A stretch of DNA of 24,255 nucleotides from JACMRI01 sp043778625 (GCA_043778625.1 JAYWFU010000056.1:1-24255); one strand, 5' to 3'; counted from the stretch's first letter, positions 1-8,837 are shown. Numbers and translations: made by a program. Notes: generated by a model from the sequence alone, not told the origin.

Positions 1-1182
1 TAATGGTGTATTAGGGTCAGTTATTATAATGGTATTACTGGTGATAAAACAGCCATTGGCATCAGTTACGTTCACACTATAACTCCCTATGGGTAGCCCT
101 GATATACTTGCTCCTGTACCACCATTACTCCAAGCGTAGGTATAGCCTGCTGTACCACCTGCCACACTTACGCTGGCACTACCATCGCTACCCCCTGAAG
201 TTGTTACGTTACCTGTAACGCTAGCTGTGGCAGCTAATACAGCACTTGGCTGGCTAACGGTTACTGTATTACTGGTTACGTTGCAGCCGTTGGCATCAGT
301 TACTACTACGTTATAATTGCCAGCAGTTATGCTACTTATGCTTGACCCAGTACCACCATTGTTCCAAGCATAGGTATAGCCTGGTGTGCCGCCACTTGGG
401 CTTACACTAGCACTACCTGTGCTTGCGCCTGAGCAACTTACGTTGCTACTTACGCTTGCGGTGGCATTGGGCGCGCTAGCAGGCTGGCTCACGGTTACGG
501 TATTACTGGTTACGTTACAGCCGTTGGCATCGGTTACTACTACGTTATAATTGCCAGCAGGTACGCTACTTATACTTGCACCAGTGCCGCCATTGCTCCA
601 CGCATAGGTATAGCCCGGAGTTCCGCCACTTGGGCTTACACTAGCACTGCCTGTGCTTGCTCCTGCGCAAGTTACGTTGCTACTTACGCTTGCGGTGGCT
701 GATGGACTAGATGCGTAAGTAGTAGATACACTTGCTCCTGCAGCTATACTAATACCATAACCTGTTGCATAAAATCCGCATGGATTAGGCCCAGTATATC
801 TTCCTCTAAATCTTAAAGAGCAAACAGCGCTAGAAGGTATAAATGTAATAGAATGCACGCCCTCAATACCTGGACAGTTTGCAAAATCAATATTACAACC
901 AGCAGTATATATTAATTCATGACCAGGCTCAGCATATACATCTAAATTTACACCTCCGCAATCATCAGCTGTTGCTCCAAATACAATATCAAAATTAACT
1001 GTAGAAGACTGACCAGAAGGAATACAAGATGACAAGTTAATTGTTCCAAAGGTAGCTGGTCCATTATTAAGTTGGTTTATCATCATATTACCAGAGGAAC
1101 TGCCCAAAGTAGCGGTACATTGAGCGTTAAGTTTACAAACACTAAAAGCAAATAACAGCAAGGAGAATAAAATTAATTTCAT
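1..1182 (-). CDS. SprB-repeat secreted surface protein, N-terminal part (runs off left edge)
   Basis: The reading frame is open from an ATG at 1182 to base 1 with no stop, giving 394 residues; the C-terminal end lies outside the window. It begins with a clear signal peptide (MKLILFSLLLFAFSVCKLNA, then Q). Residues about 22-150 form a Cys-containing domain that I cannot assign. From about residue 157 there are three tandem 78-residue units with the SprB-repeat pattern: Gly/Ser-rich start, GGTPGYTYAWSNGG, a GNYNVVVTDANGC-like core, then SNTVTVSQP. SprB repeats are known from Bacteroidota surface adhesins, including the gliding adhesin SprB, which are exported by T9SS. A C-terminal sorting domain would be expected beyond the window, so the T9SS assignment is inference. 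The gene is divergent from the ABC-F gene and no strong promoter is obvious in front of it. Confidence 0.85.
   Translation of the reverse strand, partial: MKLILFSLLLFAFSVCKLNAQCTATLGSSSGNMMINQLNNGPATFGTINLSSCIPSGQSSTVNFDIVFGATADDCGGVNLDVYAEPGHELIYTAGCNIDFANCPGIEGVHSITFIPSSAVCSLRFRGRYTGPNPCGFYATGYGISIAAGASVSTTYASSPSATASVSSNVTCAGASTGSASVSPSGGTPGYTYAWSNGGTGASISSVPAGNYNVVVTDANGCNVTSNTVTVSQPASAPNATASVSSNVSCSGASTGSASVSPSGGTPGYTYAWNNGGTGSSISSITAGNYNVVVTDANGCNVTSNTVTVSQPSAVLAATASVTGNVTTSGGSDGSASVSVAGGTAGYTYAWSNGGTGASISGLPIGSYSVNVTDANGCFITSNTIIITDPNTPL
14..715 (-). repeat. Three tandem 234-bp units encoding SprB repeats
   Basis: Units lie at about 14-247, 248-481 and 482-715, with a period of exactly 234 bp (78 codons). 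The units at 248-481 and 482-715 match at roughly nine bases in ten, with many identical synonymous positions. The unit nearest the window edge is clearly more diverged. The DNA-level similarity points to recent duplication or gene conversion, and makes the array a likely site of copy-number change. Confidence 0.85.
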
Positions 1183-1317
1183 TATAAGAAGAGTTTTAAA
1201 TTGTAAAATAATTCCATATAAATATACTAAGAATAATTTACAAAAGATTTTTTTGCCAAAAAAAAACGAATTATTATGCTCTATGCAATAACCTGTTTTT
1301 TACTACTAAGATTTTAG

Positions 1318-1325
1318 TACTTTCG
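1318..1325 (+). promoter_or_regulatory. Candidate -7 box for the ABC-F/GH8 genes
   Basis: TACTTTCG resembles the Bacteroidota -7 element TAnnTTTG with one mismatch. It is preceded at about 1294-1300 by a TGTTTTT stretch in the right area for the -33 element. The predicted leader to the ATG at 1358 would be only about 25 nt, and no ribosome binding site is visible. Confidence 0.4.
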
Positions 1326-1357
1326 TACACCTAAACAAAAAACAGATTATAAGCACT

Positions 1358-2983
1358 ATGATAGCATCAAGCAATATTACACTACAATACGGCAAGCGCA
1401 TATTATTTGAAAACGTAAGCATACAGTTCAACCCTGGTAATTGCTATGGCTTAATTGGTGCTAATGGCGCAGGTAAATCAACGTTTTTAAAAATACTATC
1501 GGGCGAAATAGATGCTACTAAAGGTAGTGTAACCATGACGCCTGGCGATAGAATGTCGGTACTAAGTCAAAATCAAACTGCATTTGACGACACCGAAGTA
1601 TTAAAAGCAGTGATAATGGGTAACAAGCGCTTACATCAAATAATGGTGGAAAAAGATGCGTTGTATGCCAAAGAAGATTTTACTGACGCTGATGGTATGC
1701 GCACCGCTGAACTAGAATCGGAGTTTGCTGAATTGAATGGTTGGGAGGCCGAAACCGAAGCTGCACAACTATTAAGCGACTTAGGTATTAAAGAAGATGC
1801 GCACTTTAAACTAATGACGGACCTTGGCGGTAGCCAAAAAGTAAAAGTACTGTTAGCACAAGCCTTGTTTGGCAACCCCGACATATTGTTACTTGATGAG
1901 CCTACCAATAACTTGGACGTGGATACTGTATTGTGGTTAGAGGATTTCTTAGCGAACTTTCAAAACACAGTTATTGTGGTAAGCCACGACCGTCACTTTT
2001 TGGATAACGTGTGTACCCATATTGCCGATATTGATTTTAGTCAGATAAATGTATTTACAGGTAACTATTCGTTTTGGTACGAATCATCGCAATTAATATT
2101 AAAGCAACGCCAAGATGCCAACAAAAAAACCGAAGATAGACGTAAGGAATTAGAAGACTTTGTGGCGCGCTTTAGTGCCAATGCCTCTAAGAGTAGGCAA
2201 GCAACATCACGTAAAAAATTATTGAACAAATTAGTGCTTGATGATATAAAACCTAGTACACGTAAATATCCGTTTATCCAATTTAAAACCGATAAGGAAA
2301 CCCGAGGGCAAATATTAGAAATAAAACACTTGAACAAAAAAATAGACGGCTACGAACTATTTAACAATTTTAGTTTGGATATGGACAGTGGCGATAAAAT
2401 AGCTTTTTTGTGTAAGGATGATGCCGTGGTATCAGAGTTGTTTCAAGTATTAACAGGCGAAACCAAAGAAGATAGCGGTACTTTTAAATGGAGTAGCAAT
2501 GCCTCAATAAGCTATTTCCCTAAAGAAAACGGACATATATTTAATATTGATACTACCATTGTAGATTGGCTTACCGATTATAGTCCTGAAAAAGAAACTA
2601 CTTATGTGCGTGGTTTCTTAGGTCGTATGTTATTTAGTGGTGAGGAGGCTTTAAAAAAATGTAAGGTGCTATCAGGAGGCGAAAAAGTACGCTGTATGCT
2701 ATCTCGCATAATGATGGAAGGGCGCAATACCTTGATATTAGACCAACCCACTAACCACTTAGATTTGGAAAGTATTACGTCGCTCAATAATTCGTTAACT
2801 GATTATAAAGGAAATTTATTGTTTTTGTCGCACGATCATCAATTTGTGCAAACGGTAGCTAACCGCATTATTGAAATTACTCCTAACGGTATTATTGATA
2901 AACGCATGACCTACGACGAATACATTACCGACGAGCGTGTGCGTGCTACTCGCTTGGAATTATACAACGGCGTACTTGCCTAA
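1358..2983 (+). CDS. ABC-F family ATPase, YbiT-type
   Basis: This soluble protein has two ATP-binding cassettes and no membrane segment, as in ABC-F proteins, which act at the ribosome. Its order and many segments match E. coli YbiT as I recall it (541 against about 530 residues), including an RFSANASKSRQATSR linker at 271-285. Cassette 1 has an intact Walker A (GANGAGKST, 34-42), Walker B with catalytic Glu (LLLDEP, 177-182) and switch His210, but an odd signature (LGGSQ). Cassette 2 has a normal signature (LSGGEK, 438-443) and switch His492. Its Walker A position (about 349-361) lacks GxxGxGKS/T, and its Walker B reads LILDQP, with Gln463 in place of Glu. One of the two composite ATP sites therefore looks intact and the other disabled. 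The GH8 gene follows 12 bp downstream and is probably cotranscribed. The exact role in translation is unknown. Confidence 0.9.
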   Translation: MIASSNITLQYGKRILFENVSIQFNPGNCYGLIGANGAGKSTFLKILSGEIDATKGSVTMTPGDRMSVLSQNQTAFDDTEVLKAVIMGNKRLHQIMVEKDALYAKEDFTDADGMRTAELESEFAELNGWEAETEAAQLLSDLGIKEDAHFKLMTDLGGSQKVKVLLAQALFGNPDILLLDEPTNNLDVDTVLWLEDFLANFQNTVIVVSHDRHFLDNVCTHIADIDFSQINVFTGNYSFWYESSQLILKQRQDANKKTEDRRKELEDFVARFSANASKSRQATSRKKLLNKLVLDDIKPSTRKYPFIQFKTDKETRGQILEIKHLNKKIDGYELFNNFSLDMDSGDKIAFLCKDDAVVSELFQVLTGETKEDSGTFKWSSNASISYFPKENGHIFNIDTTIVDWLTDYSPEKETTYVRGFLGRMLFSGEEALKKCKVLSGGEKVRCMLSRIMMEGRNTLILDQPTNHLDLESITSLNNSLTDYKGNLLFLSHDHQFVQTVANRIIEITPNGIIDKRMTYDEYITDERVRATRLELYNGVLA

Positions 2984-2995
2984 AAAACAATTATT

Positions 2996-4492
2996 ATGAC
3001 AACCAAAACACTCGTTAAAACAATTATAGTTTGCCTATTTTGTAGCGTAAAAATAGTTGCGCAAACGGCTAAACCTTTCCCGCAACATTACGTTTATACC
3101 GCTGGCAGCATATTGCCCAACAACCGCACGCAAGCGCAGTTAGATAGTATTACTATTGCATTTTATAACCAATGGAAAGGCGTGTATTTAAAAAACAATT
3201 GTGCTACTAACGAGTACTATGTTTGGTTTCAGCCACCCGCAGGCGATAATACGTTGTGCGTATCCGAAGGGCAAGGGTACGGTATGCTAATAGCCGCATA
3301 TATGGCGGGGTACGACCCCAATGCGCAAACTTATTTTGATGGATTATACAATTATTACAACGCCCACAAGAGTACTATAAACCCAACACTTATGGCGTGG
3401 CAACAAATTACGGGCTGTGGTAATAACCCAAGTGGAGGAGGTGATGCCGCTACCGATGGCGACTTAGATATAGCCTACGCACTACTACTTGCCCACAATC
3501 AATGGGGTAGCACAGGTACAATTAATTATTTACAAAAAGCCAATGCGTTAATTACTGCAATTATGCAAGATGAAATTAATCCCATAACGTTTACTACAAA
3601 GCTAGGAGACTGGGCAAACAGTACCGACCCCATGTATTACGACACGCGGTGTTCCGATTTTATGATGGATCATTTTAGAGCATTTCATGCCGCAAGTAAC
3701 AATGCTAACTGGGCCAACGTAACTAATAAATGCTATACACTTATTAATACTATGCAAGCCACCAAAAGCCCTAACACTGGGCTTTTGCCCGATTTTATAG
3801 TAAACTGTAACACCACTCCTACACCTGCTTCAGCCAATTATTTAGAGAGTGCTTACGACGGACATTATTATTACAATTCGTGTCGTACACCTTGGCGCAT
3901 AAGTACTGACTATTTGCTAAATGGTGATGTTAGAGCCAAAACAGCTTTAGATAAAATGAACACTTGGATACGTGTTAAAACAAGTAATAACGCTGCTACT
4001 ATTAAAGACGGCTATCATTTAAGCGGCACGGGTATTACTGGTAGTACATCGCTATCTAGCGCATTCGTGGCTCCATTTGCTGTTGCGGCTATGGATAGTA
4101 GTATAAATCAAGCATGGTTAAATAATAGTTATAATACATTAATAGGTTTGCAATTAGCCAACGAAGGTTATTTTGAAAATACTATTAAGATGATGGCCTT
4201 AATTGTGCTTTCGGGCAATTGGTGGGCAGTGCCTAGTATAGTTACTGCCGTACCTTTTCCGCATTCAACAATAGGTGTTACTGTTGCGCCTAATCCCAAT
4301 AAAGGCACATTTACAGTACATTCAACAACAGAAAATTTAGGTAAAACTATTGAGGTGTATACTATTTTGGGTAATCGCATTAATAGTTACATACTTACTA
4401 GCAATGCACTTGTACTTAATAATTTGCTGCAAGGTATTTATATCTTAAAATTACAAGGCGGCGCTGCTATTACTAAAATAGTAGTAGAATAA
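2996..4492 (+). CDS. Secreted glycoside hydrolase family 8 enzyme with T9SS sorting domain
   Basis: This is a 498-residue exported beta-glycanase-like protein. Residues 1-24 are a signal peptide ending VAQT. The GH8 (alpha/alpha)6 domain spans about 27-420. It has the acid-catalyst motif SEGQGYGM (Glu91), the substrate-binding motif ATDGDLDIAYAL (about 152-163), SDFMMDHFRAF (about 220-230) and YYYNSCRTPWRIS (291-303). Residues about 430-498 form a type A T9SS sorting domain (VAPNPNKGTF start, GIYILKL near the end). The enzyme is therefore probably released or attached at the cell surface. GH8 members cleave cellulose, mixed-linkage glucan, xylan or chitosan, and the substrate here cannot be told. 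Asn294 occupies the place where cellulase-type GH8 enzymes carry the catalytic base Asp, which may point to the GH8b subgroup. The ABC-F gene ends 12 bp upstream. Confidence 0.9.
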   Translation: MTTKTLVKTIIVCLFCSVKIVAQTAKPFPQHYVYTAGSILPNNRTQAQLDSITIAFYNQWKGVYLKNNCATNEYYVWFQPPAGDNTLCVSEGQGYGMLIAAYMAGYDPNAQTYFDGLYNYYNAHKSTINPTLMAWQQITGCGNNPSGGGDAATDGDLDIAYALLLAHNQWGSTGTINYLQKANALITAIMQDEINPITFTTKLGDWANSTDPMYYDTRCSDFMMDHFRAFHAASNNANWANVTNKCYTLINTMQATKSPNTGLLPDFIVNCNTTPTPASANYLESAYDGHYYYNSCRTPWRISTDYLLNGDVRAKTALDKMNTWIRVKTSNNAATIKDGYHLSGTGITGSTSLSSAFVAPFAVAAMDSSINQAWLNNSYNTLIGLQLANEGYFENTIKMMALIVLSGNWWAVPSIVTAVPFPHSTIGVTVAPNPNKGTFTVHSTTENLGKTIEVYTILGNRINSYILTSNALVLNNLLQGIYILKLQGGAAITKIVVE

Positions 4493-4560
4493 ATTAACGG
4501 ATTGCCATTTGTTTTTACAGGCTGTAGCAACTTTTTAAATTCGATATTTTACTTCGCAAT

Positions 4561-6498
4561 CTAGTTTAACGTAGGCATCTCCACCCAGTCGCCATGCTGT
4601 TTTATTAAATTAATTAAGGCGTCAACAGCTTCGTTAGGGTGAATGTTTTTTTGTACTACTTCGCGCCCTTTATACAGGCTTATTTTATCAACACCTGCGC
4701 CTACGTAGCCGTAATCAGCATCGGCCATTTCGCCTGGGCCATTTACAATGCAACCCATAATACCTATTTTAACTCCCTTAAGGTGGTGTGTGCGTGCACG
4801 TATTTTTTGTGTGGTTTCTTGTAAATCAAACAATGTTCGCCCACACGATGGGCACGATATATATTCGGTTTTAGATATTCGTGTACGTGTAGCTTGCAAT
4901 ACTCCAAAGCCTATTTTATTTATCTCAACACTTGGTACAGCTGGTGCAGTAATCCACACACCTTCCGATAGCCCATCTAACAGCAAACTTGCACAATCGG
5001 TAGCGGCGTGTAGTTGTGTTGTTTCGGCATTGGTAGTGTAATTGCGCTGTACAATTACTGGGTTAGTTATGTTATTAATTTGTAGTTTAAAAAACAAAGC
5101 TCTAAGCTCGGCCACCGCATTAACATTGGTTGTACTTACTACTAGTACTACTTCATTAGCCTCACGCAACCGAGCCAAAAAAGCAAGTGATAAATCGTCG
5201 TAGGTGCATTGTACAAAACTAAGTCCAATAAAACCTAGATTACTTCCTACAAAACTATCTGCTGATGACATCGTGTAGTGTCTTGGTTTATATTTTCCGT
5301 CAACCCAAGCTCCAATAGTTTGTATAATACCTAATGTACCAGGTATTTCAAAATCAATGTTTTTATCGCCAATATATAGGTAATCACATGCTTGGTCAGT
5401 AATGTTGTATTTATCTAACGGCACTGAGTAGTTATAACCCACGGCAAACAATGCTGCTGGGGTAATCTTTTCTTTGGCACTAAAATCAGCCACTACACGT
5501 GGTACGTTAGTTCCTCCAATGTCATTAACGGTAAGCGTGGTGCGCTTGGTGTATTCGAATGGATTGTAATTAAAACTACTCACGGGTTCAATAACACTTT
5601 GCTCGCTTGCTCTGTTGCTGTAGCGTTGCGCTAATAGTTTAGCCACGGGCAATTCAAGTGCTGGGTCCTCAGTAAGCGAAACTCTAATAGTATCGCCAAT
5701 GCCATCTTCGAGCAAAGCGCCAATACCTGCGGCTGATTTTATACGTCCATCCTCACCATCTCCCGCCTCGGTTACGCCCAAATGTATGGGATAATTACGG
5801 TTGGTGGCTATCATACGATTTACTAACAAGCGGTAGGCTTGTATCATTATTTTAGGGTTGCTGGCTTTCATGCTCAGTACAATATTGTGGTAGTTTTCGT
5901 CTTCGCAAATACGCAAAAACTCAAACGCACTTTCTACCATTCCGTGAGGCGTATCGCCGTAGCGACTTAGTATTCTGTCGCTCAACGACCCATGATTAGT
6001 ACCTATGCGCATTGCGGTGCCGTACTCTTTACATATTTTAACCAATGGAATAAAACGTTCTCTAATGCGTTGTATTTCGTTGTCGTACTCAGCATCGGAG
6101 TATTCTAGGGTATCAAATTTTTTCTTGTCAGCGTAGTTACCAGGGTTTACACGCACTTTCTCAATAAGGCGTGCCGCAAGCTCTGCGGCATTTGGAGTGT
6201 AATGTATGTCGGCTATTAAGGGAGCGGTAAATCCAGCGGCACGCACTTGTTTTTTTATAATTTCGAGATTTTGCGCCTCTTTTAAACTAGGAGCTGTTAT
6301 ACGCACATAATCACAACCCGCCTTAATAAGTTCAATAGTTTGTTTTACGGTGGCTACGGTGTCAAGGGTGTCGGTGGTAGTCATGCTTTGCAGGCGTATC
6401 GGGTTGTTGGCGCCCATGGCACAATCGCCTATGGTAACCTCACGTGTAGCAAAGCGTTTGTAGTTAAATAATGACGTGCAAAAATCGTAGTTTTCCAT
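4561..6498 (-). CDS. ispG: 4-hydroxy-3-methylbut-2-en-1-yl diphosphate synthase, long three-domain form
   Basis: IspG (GcpE) reduces the cyclic diphosphate MEcPP to HMBPP, the next-to-last step of the MEP isoprenoid pathway, in the cytoplasm with a [4Fe-4S] cluster. With the ATG start the protein has 645 residues. An upstream in-frame TTG would add three residues (start 6507), but the ATG is preferred. The N-terminal TIM barrel covers about 12-290 and contains RLQSMTTTDT and MRIGTNHGSLS. A middle insertion domain covers about 300-530. The C-terminal cluster domain has CPSC (Cys549, Cys552), MGCIVNGPGE (Cys583) and Glu590. The inserted domain is the known plant and Bacteroidota form; the E. 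coli enzyme, about 370 residues, lacks it. The gene lies 58 bp downstream of the SGNH-like gene and could share its transcript. It converges on the GH8 gene. Confidence 0.96.
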   Translation of the reverse strand: MENYDFCTSLFNYKRFATREVTIGDCAMGANNPIRLQSMTTTDTLDTVATVKQTIELIKAGCDYVRITAPSLKEAQNLEIIKKQVRAAGFTAPLIADIHYTPNAAELAARLIEKVRVNPGNYADKKKFDTLEYSDAEYDNEIQRIRERFIPLVKICKEYGTAMRIGTNHGSLSDRILSRYGDTPHGMVESAFEFLRICEDENYHNIVLSMKASNPKIMIQAYRLLVNRMIATNRNYPIHLGVTEAGDGEDGRIKSAAGIGALLEDGIGDTIRVSLTEDPALELPVAKLLAQRYSNRASEQSVIEPVSSFNYNPFEYTKRTTLTVNDIGGTNVPRVVADFSAKEKITPAALFAVGYNYSVPLDKYNITDQACDYLYIGDKNIDFEIPGTLGIIQTIGAWVDGKYKPRHYTMSSADSFVGSNLGFIGLSFVQCTYDDLSLAFLARLREANEVVLVVSTTNVNAVAELRALFFKLQINNITNPVIVQRNYTTNAETTQLHAATDCASLLLDGLSEGVWITAPAVPSVEINKIGFGVLQATRTRISKTEYISCPSCGRTLFDLQETTQKIRARTHHLKGVKIGIMGCIVNGPGEMADADYGYVGAGVDKISLYKGREVVQKNIHPNEAVDALINLIKQHGDWVEMPTLN

Positions 6499-6556
6499 TA
6501 GAGACAATATAATTTAGAGTATAAAAATAACTATCTTTTTGTTGTGATTTAAAAAA

Positions 6557-7396
6557 TTAAAAATTGTGGGCGTGAAATTTTTGATGATACTCTTGAATAT
6601 ACTTGCTCGGGTGTTTTAGGTGCGTACCATCACTAAAGCAACTATCAGCAAGGCAAGGCATTCTCGTAAAATAATTGGTAAACTCGGCAGTAAAGTTATT
6701 TTGTGCAATTTCAGCAATAGATAATTTATCTACAATGGCTTTGGTAGCAACACTTACAGGAGTGGGTACAATTATAAATTTAAACTTATGTTGCGTAGCT
6801 AATGTTTTTATTTTAGTTAGATATTGTACACTTATTGGGCTAAGTAGTGCAGTAGTATCCCTGTTAATAGAGGTAAAATCAGGTGCCCAATTACTAGTTA
6901 AAATATAGGGCGTAGTGCATATACTGTGGTAGTTAATTTTATTAATTTGATGTGTAACAGTAGGTGTGAATAATGAACTGTACTCCTTGTTATAAAAGGG
7001 TTTAAGAAAATAATGGTACGTATATTCTTGATCTAAATTATTACGAAAACTCAACGGATTAAAAAATAAATACAAGGTGTCGATACTATTACCCGCTGCT
7101 AAATAATTATTTAATAATAAATATTGCCCCACCACACCAATAGATTGATTACAAGCCAAGGAATTAATAGTAGTAGTAGTAGTGTTGCTAAACAATTGCT
7201 TGCCTACACTATCGCCCAATACTAATTTTTTAGCCCTGTTTTTTTGTTTGCTTTTGGTTATTGAATAATAAATTTCGTGGCCTGCTACCATTTTTTGATA
7301 CTTATTATTATACAATAAATATAGCGGTTTTACGTGCAATGCCACAGGTATTAAGGCAGCAAAAAACAAAGCGTTGAGTATGAATTTTTTCATCAT
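6557..7396 (-). CDS. Membrane-anchored SGNH-like protein, partner of the MBOAT acyltransferase
   Basis: I place the start at the ATG at 7396, giving 279 residues. A longer frame from 7450 would overlap the MBOAT gene by 50 bp and put unlikely residues in front of the signal or anchor segment (MMKKFILNALFFAALIPVAL). The remainder should lie outside the cytoplasmic membrane. VLGDSVG (Asp62, Ser63) fits the block I Ser of SGNH hydrolases, and DGTHLKHPSKY (Asp256, His259) fits the DxxH block. An LACNQSIGVVGQY stretch may hold the middle blocks. It starts 4 bp after the MBOAT stop codon. MBOAT genes of the AlgI/DltB/PatA type are commonly paired with SGNH-fold proteins (AlgJ, AlgX, PatB, DltD) that finish transfer of an acyl group to a polymer. 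The polymer here is unknown, and no polymer synthase is nearby. Confidence 0.7.
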   Translation of the reverse strand: MMKKFILNALFFAALIPVALHVKPLYLLYNNKYQKMVAGHEIYYSITKSKQKNRAKKLVLGDSVGKQLFSNTTTTTINSLACNQSIGVVGQYLLLNNYLAAGNSIDTLYLFFNPLSFRNNLDQEYTYHYFLKPFYNKEYSSLFTPTVTHQINKINYHSICTTPYILTSNWAPDFTSINRDTTALLSPISVQYLTKIKTLATQHKFKFIIVPTPVSVATKAIVDKLSIAEIAQNNFTAEFTNYFTRMPCLADSCFSDGTHLKHPSKYIQEYHQKFHAHNF

Positions 7397-7400
7397 TGTT

Positions 7401-8837
7401 TTAAAACTGAAAATAAATAAATTGTTGCTTAGCTCCTGCATACGTAGCAATAAGCACCACTAATAATAAATAAAAACTCCAGCGTAATGCCCTGTGCCAA
7501 GTAATACCTATGCTTGCTAAAGCATAGTGTTGCTCGCGGCCAAGCCATTCAATGCCAAAAAACAACAGGAGTAACACACTAATTATTTTAACATTAAGTG
7601 TGGGCAGAGTAAATAACGATTGGGTAAATGTACCCGTAATAAACTCCAACGCATCGGCCACACTAGCACTACGAAAAAACACCCACGCCAACACCGTAAG
7701 TGCAAACGTAAGTAGTATTGCCCCCACTTCCTTAGCGGTAGGTAATAGCTTGCCTTGCGCTACTATTTCCATATTAGCTCTGTTATTATTAAAAATGATT
7801 GACGGCATAATGTACAACGCATTTAGGGCTCCCCACACAATAAATGTCCAGTTAGCGCCGTGCCAAAAACCACTTACAATAAATATAATAAACGTGTTGC
7901 GTACCTTGGTGAGTGTACTTACTTTGCTTCCACCTAGGGGTATGTACAAATAATCTCTAAACCATGTAGAGAGCGAAATGTGCCACCTGCGCCAAAACTC
8001 AGCAATGTCGCGCGAAAAATACGGGAAGTTAAAATTCTTTAATAGCTCAATGCCCAATAAGCGCGCTGTACCCAAGGCAATGTCCGAATAACCGGAAAAA
8101 TCGCAATAAATTTGAAACGCAAAAAATACTGCCCCTAGCACGTGGTCGCTCCCCGAATAATCCGCCGAGTTATTAAATACCATATTGGCGTACTCAGCGC
8201 ATTTATCCGCTATTACCACTTTTTTAAACATACCCCACAATACTTGGCGCATACCATCAACCGCTGTGCTATAATCAAATACACGGGACTTTTTTATTTG
8301 GGGCAACAAGTGTGTAGCACGCTCAATAGGGCCTGCCACTAACAGTGGGAAAAAACTTACAAATACCGAATACTCAATAAAATTGCGCTCAGGCAAAATA
8401 CGACGTTTGTAAATATCAATTACATACGACACCCCATGAAACGTGTAAAATGAAATACCCACAGGCAACACTACCGATAACGAGTATGGACTAACCGTAA
8501 CGCCTAATGTAGCAAGGCTTGTAGCCAGCGAATCGGCAAAAAAATTATAATACTTAAATACACCTAAAAAGCCTAAATTAATACCTATACTTAACCAAAA
8601 CCAGACTTTACGTTGGCGGTCAGTACTCCGCTCATCCATTTTTAATCCTGTGTAATAATCTAAAAAAGTAGAAAATATTAGTAGAAATAAAAAGCGCCAA
8701 TCCCAGCAGGCATAAAAAAAATAGCTTGCCAGTAGCAATAGTATATTTTGTGCCTTTAAACTTTTATTGGTAACAAACCAATAGAGCACAAATACTACAG
8801 GAAAGAATACCGCAAAATTTAATGAGTTAAAAAACAT
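7401..8837 (-). CDS. MBOAT family membrane O-acyltransferase (AlgI/DltB-like)
   Basis: This is a 478-residue polytopic inner-membrane protein with many hydrophobic segments from residue 5 onward. Family motifs include LPVGISFYTFHGVSYVIDIY (about 124-143), FQIYCDFSGYSDIALG (241-256), FWRRWHISLSTWFRDYLYIP (281-300) and SGFWHGANW (322-330), where His326 is the conserved catalytic His. AlgI-type MBOAT proteins pass an acyl group across the membrane to an exported polymer or glycan. The downstream SGNH-like gene (4 bp gap) completes a typical two-protein module. A TACTTTA pair about 20-30 bp in front of the ATG is a weak promoter candidate. The hairpin at 8884-8926 separates it from the next gene upstream. 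The acceptor substrate is not deducible. Confidence 0.93.
   Translation of the reverse strand: MFFNSLNFAVFFPVVFVLYWFVTNKSLKAQNILLLLASYFFYACWDWRFLFLLIFSTFLDYYTGLKMDERSTDRQRKVWFWLSIGINLGFLGVFKYYNFFADSLATSLATLGVTVSPYSLSVVLPVGISFYTFHGVSYVIDIYKRRILPERNFIEYSVFVSFFPLLVAGPIERATHLLPQIKKSRVFDYSTAVDGMRQVLWGMFKKVVIADKCAEYANMVFNNSADYSGSDHVLGAVFFAFQIYCDFSGYSDIALGTARLLGIELLKNFNFPYFSRDIAEFWRRWHISLSTWFRDYLYIPLGGSKVSTLTKVRNTFIIFIVSGFWHGANWTFIVWGALNALYIMPSIIFNNNRANMEIVAQGKLLPTAKEVGAILLTFALTVLAWVFFRSASVADALEFITGTFTQSLFTLPTLNVKIISVLLLLFFGIEWLGREQHYALASIGITWHRALRWSFYLLLVVLIATYAGAKQQFIYFQF

Noticed and set aside
1183..1357. Regulatory RNA or upstream ORF in the divergent spacer before the ABC-F gene
   Set aside because: The predicted leader is about 25 nt, with no hairpin pair or short coding frame as found in antibiotic-induced ABC-F leaders.
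4493..4560. Possible terminator between the convergent GH8 and ispG genes
   Set aside because: Only a 5-bp inverted repeat (TACAG/CTGTA) with a 1-nt spacer is present, too small to form a stable hairpin.
4639..5041. Plus-strand open frames inside ispG
   Set aside because: They lie opposite a strongly conserved gene, and their translations look random.
7168..7182. Five TAG trinucleotide repeats in the SGNH-like gene
   Set aside because: They encode a short Thr run in frame. A trinucleotide repeat cannot switch the frame, and the array is too short to suggest phase variation.
7397..7450. N-terminal extension of the SGNH-like protein (start at 7450)
   Set aside because: It would overlap the MBOAT gene by 50 bp and place polar residues in front of the membrane anchor. 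The ATG at 7396 directly follows the MBOAT stop.
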